The position numbers were made by a program, and so were the translations under genes. A stretch of DNA of 18,221 bases, from assembly GCA_948477625.1 (NCBI GenBank), contig CAOLNK010000010.1, positions 1 through 18,221 on the forward strand, in the 5' to 3' direction. Shown piece by piece: positions 13,933 to 18,221 of this stretch. The notes beneath the pieces are model-generated. The model was not told where the DNA came from. It saw nothing but the letters and a program-made list of their open reading frames with translations, and did no database searches. The stretch is from an uncultured Candidatus Saccharibacteria bacterium (GTDB lineage Bacteria > Patescibacteriota > Saccharimonadia > Saccharimonadales > Saccharimonadaceae). Positions within the stretch are counted from its first letter, which is position 1. The number at the start of each line of letters is the position of its first letter.

Positions 13933-13953
13933 AAAAAACGCCCTCACGGGCGC
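13933..13953 (-). terminator. Intrinsic terminator of the 16S rRNA unit
   Basis: On the minus strand: CGCCC-GTGA-GGGCG stem (13939-13952) followed at once by TTTTTT (13933-13938). It lies 4 nt beyond the 3' arm of the 16S processing helix, so the transcript ends here and cannot include a 23S gene without readthrough. Confidence 0.85.
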
Positions 13954-13956
13954 CTC

Positions 13957-13980
13957 GCTTAACAACTTAGTTGTGCAATT
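13957..13980 (-). other. 3' arm of the 16S precursor processing helix
   Basis: This 24-nt segment is complementary to the leader segment at 15739-15762 along its full length, with two G-U pairs. It fits an RNase III-type stem that brings the two ends of pre-16S together. Confidence 0.8.
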
Positions 13981-14106
13981 CATCGTAGTCCAAAAGCTTT
14001 GTCGTGTCTCTTGCGAGCTACATTGTGTTCTAAGCTTACATAACACAATCACGACCGACCTAGCTACAGTCTTCATCACTGAAGAACTGCGCATCAAACT
14101 CCCTAG

Positions 14107-15636
<1,530 letters not shown>

Positions 15637-15738
15637 GTGGCTTATAAAAGCCGGTTTGAACCAAAGTTCATATATAAAAGACTGACGATGATAAGTTTAT
15701 ACCTTGCTGGAGCAAGCTCCAACATAGTTACAAACCAT

Positions 15739-15762
15739 AATTGCACAACTAAATTGTTAAAC
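15739..15762 (-). other. 5' arm of the 16S precursor processing helix
   Basis: It lies in the 16S leader about 100 nt before the mature 5' end and pairs with 13957-13980 over 24 positions, 22 Watson-Crick and two G-U. It overlaps a boxA-like stretch. Confidence 0.8.
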
Positions 15763-15766
15763 CACA
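15755..15766 (-). promoter_or_regulatory. boxA-like antitermination sequence in the 16S leader
   Basis: TGTGGTTTAACA on the minus strand matches 9 of 12 positions of the E. coli rrn boxA (TGCTCTTTAACA) and is followed by AATTTA as in E. coli. It could be a NusB/S10 loading site. The three mismatches are contiguous, so this is tentative. Confidence 0.4.
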
Positions 15767-15824
15767 CTAAGAAATGCTCTCCGACAATACTAAGTATACG
15801 CCTCGCAGTTCTTAGGCTATCCCT

Positions 15825-15853
15825 ATCTTATATCAAGACAGCACCCATGTCAA
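15825..15853 (-). promoter_or_regulatory. 16S rRNA promoter
   Basis: On the minus strand: consensus TTGACA (15848-15853), a 17-bp spacer, and TAAGAT (15825-15830). The start should lie near 15818, giving a leader of about 180 nt before mature 16S. Confidence 0.85.
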
Positions 15854-15856
15854 CAC

Positions 15857-15892
15857 TTTTTTTGCAGATTTTTCGACTTTTTTGCATTTTTT
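15857..15892 (-). promoter_or_regulatory. Phased A-tracts (UP-element-like) upstream of the 16S promoter
   Basis: Four A-runs on the minus strand of 7, 5, 6 and 6 bases (15857-15863, 15869-15873, 15878-15883, 15887-15892) have centres about 9-11 bp apart, directly upstream of the -35. This is the layout of intrinsically bent DNA and of UP elements that bind the RNA polymerase alpha C-terminal domain. Confidence 0.7.
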
Positions 15893-15913
15893 AGTAAAAT
15901 CGGCCATTTTTGA

Positions 15914-16372
15914 CTACAAAAGTGCCAAATAACCAACCCCAAAGCCCACAATCAGGCCAATTATTGCTCCCACAATCACTTGTGGGACGGTATGCCCTTC
16001 TACTACAGGCGAAGTTGGCTGATTTGCCTCTTTCAACAGCTTATTCAGCGCCTTTCCCTGTTCCCCCACAGCATAGCGTACATGAATTGCATCATAAACC
16101 ACAATCAGCCACACCCCAATGCCAAGAACAAATGCCGCCGAACCATATCCAGAAATATGCCCCAAGCATACCACCATCGCTGTCAAACTCGCCGTATGTC
16201 CCGAAGGCATTCCACCCGAACGCGTCACGTAGCCAATTAAGCTCGCCAAATCCATCGATTTATCAGATTTATCAGATTTATAACCGCCAATCACCCCTGC
16301 TATAGTTTTCCAAGTCTGTGCTACTAGCCACGCCAATACAAACGCCACTAAGGCATACCATGTCTTTTCCAT
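15914..16372 (-). CDS. Divergent PAP2 family (DUF212) membrane protein
   Basis: A 152-aa protein with about four hydrophobic segments (6-27, 62-72, 80-95, 130-150). It has the family motifs RSGGMPSGHTA (51-61), YDAIHVRYAVGEQGKALN (93-110) and EGHTVPQVIVGAIIG (125-139), which resemble a rearranged PAP2 phosphatase active site. A lipid-phosphate or polyprenyl-phosphate phosphatase role is suggested by the family but not proven. HVR stands where relatives often have GVR. Residues 31-39 (YKSDKSDKS) come from a 9-nt tandem repeat. GGAG lies only one base from the ATG, and an extended -10 sits six bases upstream, so the mRNA may be leaderless. It reads away from the coiled-coil gene on the same strand, 38 bp after that gene ends. 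Confidence 0.85.
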   Translation of the reverse strand: MEKTWYALVAFVLAWLVAQTWKTIAGVIGGYKSDKSDKSMDLASLIGYVTRSGGMPSGHTASLTAMVVCLGHISGYGSAAFVLGIGVWLIVVYDAIHVRYAVGEQGKALNKLLKEANQPTSPVVEGHTVPQVIVGAIIGLIVGFGVGYLALL

Positions 16373-16378
16373 ACTCCA

Positions 16379-16387
16379 ATTATAGCA
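16379..16387 (-). promoter_or_regulatory. Extended -10 promoter at the start of the PAP2-family gene
   Basis: TGCTATAAT on the minus strand (TG at 16386-16387, TATAAT at 16379-16384) with no convincing -35. Six bases separate it from the ATG at 16370-16372, so transcription would begin at or next to the start codon. Confidence 0.5.
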
Positions 16388-16410
16388 TGGTATGCCTGCT
16401 TATGTTTGAA

Positions 16411-18009
16411 TTAGCGCCCCCGATTCAAACATTTCTTACAGCACACTCCAAGCACGCCCAAAACACCTACAGCAGCCGCCACGATCCACCAAAAGTTAGT
16501 CTTTGTTTCCACTTCCCCTAAATTCGGCACCTCTACTACTTCCGTTTCAGCCATATTAGTACTTTCTGACGCTGTTTCGACAGTTGCTGATTTATTACCC
16601 TCTACGCCCGGTTCAACATCTGCTTTTACCTCCGTAATCACTGTACAGACTGGCTTTTCTGCCAATGCCGCCTCTAGCTCCTTAATTTTTGTGTTCAAAG
16701 TCAAATTTTGGGCCATCAAATCCACATTTTCTTGCTTTAACTTAGTATTCTCCTGCTCCAAAGCCATTTTATCATTCGTCAAAATTTGCAATTTTTGCAT
16801 ATTTTCCTCTTTTTCTACCAAAATCTTCTTCATTTTTATCTCAATCTGTTCCAATTCCTGTTTAGTAGACTCAGTATTTGCCTTTTCTTGGCCCAACTGG
16901 CTGTTAGCTTCCGTCAATTTCGCCTGCAAGGCTTGTATTTCTGCTTGCAGCCTCACTAATTCCTTCTGCACCGACGATACTTCACCCATATCACCGGTCG
17001 ATTGTTGTTTTAACCGTTCGATCTCCGCTAAAGCGTCATTCAAAGTCTCCTGCAAATTATCCATTACCTTTTTCTGCTCCGCGCCAATCATCCAATCATG
17101 GGTCTTTTGTACCTGTTTTAGTAAAGCCTGCAACTGAGTTAAACCCTGTTCCAACTCTTGCGTATCCTTCAGCTCCCCCATAGATTTCTGCATATTTTTA
17201 ATTGTTGTCGCCACCTGTATCAAAGTTTTATCAACACTAGATAGTTGCGTATCCATGTGTTTCAGTTGAGTATTTAGCCCTGCGATTTTATCTTTCAAAG
17301 CCAGTTTCCACTCTTCCTCCCAAGTTATTACCCGCTCATCCTCTGGGAACATCACCCATTCCCCATTCTCGATCGCCGCCAACACTGCCGTTTTTGCATT
17401 ATTATTAATACGCATAGCACAAACCATAGTTTCTGCATCAAACAAATCCGAATGAATACATTTCCGATAATCTACTTTACCCCGTACCCAATATTCATTT
17501 TGTAACACCTTTTTACCATTTTCATCTGTCGTCAGCTCTCCAAACTGTATCGCAAAATACAATACATCACTCAAATTATTCTTTAAATCATAATCCTTAA
17601 TCGGAGCGTAGTTTGTCGCAGCTACAGTTTTGTTATTTACTAACGTTTGATACCAACCTTCATCACTCACGCCCAAAGTCTTGGATCTTTCATTAGCTTC
17701 AGCTTCAGTCACCCCTGACTCGTAATCTCGCATTACAATCAGGGCGCGTTGCGCGCGTACACCAATCAAAGTATAGTTTCCCCTCACATCATAGACAATA
17801 CGATTTTTCTGAAAATCTAACTCGTTAATGCGAAAATATTGATTCATCTCATAAAGATCATCAACATAGACATCATGGTATTGATCCACATCCGTAGTTG
17901 CTGCCTCTAATGCCGATACGGGTGGCACCAGAGATAATGCAGCATTAGTAATACCTGACACTCCAGTGGCTAGCGCTAAAGTTGATAATAAAATTGGTGT
18001 TTTCTTCAC
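16411..18009 (-). CDS. Secreted coiled-coil surface protein with C-terminal membrane/sorting-like tail
   Basis: A 532-aa protein starting at GTG (18007-18009), supported by GAGGGA (18016-18021). Residues 1-34: signal peptide (KK, hydrophobic core, VSA cleavage region). About 40-225: globular domain, not recognised, with one likely disulfide pair (C184, C197). About 228-450: long heptad-rich coiled coil, Gln/Glu/Lys/Leu-rich. About 455-495: acidic Val/Glu/Thr-rich linker. 506-522: hydrophobic segment (NFWWIV start), then CCKKCLNRGR. The stretch VPNLG (494-498), a hydrophobic segment and a basic tail mirror the LPDTG-NLWWLV-RRR tail of the 1571-aa protein, so this may be a degenerate sorting signal or a plain membrane anchor. 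The coiled coil suggests a stalk projecting from the cell. Its ligand is unknown. Confidence 0.82.
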   Translation of the reverse strand: MKKTPILLSTLALATGVSGITNAALSLVPPVSALEAATTDVDQYHDVYVDDLYEMNQYFRINELDFQKNRIVYDVRGNYTLIGVRAQRALIVMRDYESGVTEAEANERSKTLGVSDEGWYQTLVNNKTVAATNYAPIKDYDLKNNLSDVLYFAIQFGELTTDENGKKVLQNEYWVRGKVDYRKCIHSDLFDAETMVCAMRINNNAKTAVLAAIENGEWVMFPEDERVITWEEEWKLALKDKIAGLNTQLKHMDTQLSSVDKTLIQVATTIKNMQKSMGELKDTQELEQGLTQLQALLKQVQKTHDWMIGAEQKKVMDNLQETLNDALAEIERLKQQSTGDMGEVSSVQKELVRLQAEIQALQAKLTEANSQLGQEKANTESTKQELEQIEIKMKKILVEKEENMQKLQILTNDKMALEQENTKLKQENVDLMAQNLTLNTKIKELEAALAEKPVCTVITEVKADVEPGVEGNKSATVETASESTNMAETEVVEVPNLGEVETKTNFWWIVAAAVGVLGVLGVCCKKCLNRGR

Positions 18010-18114
18010 GATATATCCCTCGTTAATTTTAATATGGCGTCAGTTTAACAAAATTTTTTCAAATTTAACAAGCACCAGCATAATAATCATAAAATAATAG
18101 AGGTGAAAAACCTC

Positions 18115-18165
18115 AGTGAATACAAAAATTATACCAATTTTTATTGTATAAAAAATTTATTCACT
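18115..18165. promoter_or_regulatory. AT-rich candidate promoter region of the coiled-coil gene bracketed by an inverted repeat
   Basis: AGTGAATA (18115-18122) and TATTCACT (18158-18165) are exact reverse complements flanking an AT-rich core that holds a minus-strand TATAAT (18128-18133) without a good -35. A smaller GAGGT/ACCTC hairpin follows in the leader near 18100-18114. Between 18166 and the window end I see nothing assignable. Confidence 0.35.
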
Positions 18166-18221
18166 CAGCATCACTCCCTTTTCCTAGGTCAGTCTGTCAT
18201 GTTTAGTATGCTTTGTGTCTA

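Noticed and set aside
16255..16285. 9-nt tandem repeat inside the PAP2-family gene as a phase-variation switch
   Set aside because: Under three copies, and the 9-nt unit keeps the frame, so copy changes would only lengthen the SDK stretch.

Overview
The window looks like a low-GC chromosome segment from a member of Candidatus Saccharibacteria (TM7, candidate phyla radiation). The strongest evidence is the 16S rRNA gene on the minus strand. At 14689-14709 and 14434-14457 it carries stretches that, from memory, match the classical TM7-specific 910 and 1177 oligonucleotide sites. Supporting signs are a FISUMP-type secreted protein, a sortase-type LPDTG wall protein, a compact IF-2 and a four-domain S1.

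Layout. (1) 1-3400, minus strand: a secreted FISUMP-domain protein running off the left edge, then infB, separated by a terminator and a good promoter. (2) 3430-5130: tRNA-Asn with a perfect palindromic terminator, a truncated peptide deformylase overlapping a small P-loop kinase-like gene, and divergently a membrane-anchored DUF2726 protein, the only confident plus-strand protein gene. (3) 5135-11568, minus strand: ribosomal protein S1 with a structured leader, a 1571-aa cell-wall-anchored multidomain protein, and an ImmA/IrrE-like zinc peptidase whose start lies in an intrinsic terminator. (4) 11610-12300: a KGG-repeat stress-type protein and, divergently, a well-formed promoter-terminator pair that would make a free-standing RNA of about 75-80 nt. 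(5) 12300-15900: tRNA-Ala and tRNA-Ile as their own dicistronic unit, a membrane-anchored polysaccharide deacetylase, a 3' fragment of a second FISUMP gene, and a complete single-gene 16S unit. (6) 15914-18221: a divergent PAP2-family membrane protein and a secreted coiled-coil protein with a C-terminal membrane segment.

Themes. Much of the content concerns the cell surface: FISUMP, LPDTG/NPCBM/F5-8C, coiled-coil surface protein, deacetylase, PAP2. This suits an episymbiont that lives on other bacteria, although that lifestyle is inferred from the taxonomy. The rest is core translation: infB, S1, three tRNAs, 16S. The most notable structural point is that the 16S gene has its own promoter with phased A-tracts, its own long flanking processing helix and its own terminator. 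No 23S follows within the roughly 14 kb downstream, and the tRNA-Ile/tRNA-Ala pair usually found in the 16S-23S spacer forms a separate promoter-driven unit beyond the deacetylase gene. A degraded FISUMP gene end sits directly against the 16S terminator, suggesting a rearrangement.

Limits: everything was read by eye. Family assignments rest on recognised motifs, and promoters and terminators on pattern matching. No homology search or folding program was run.
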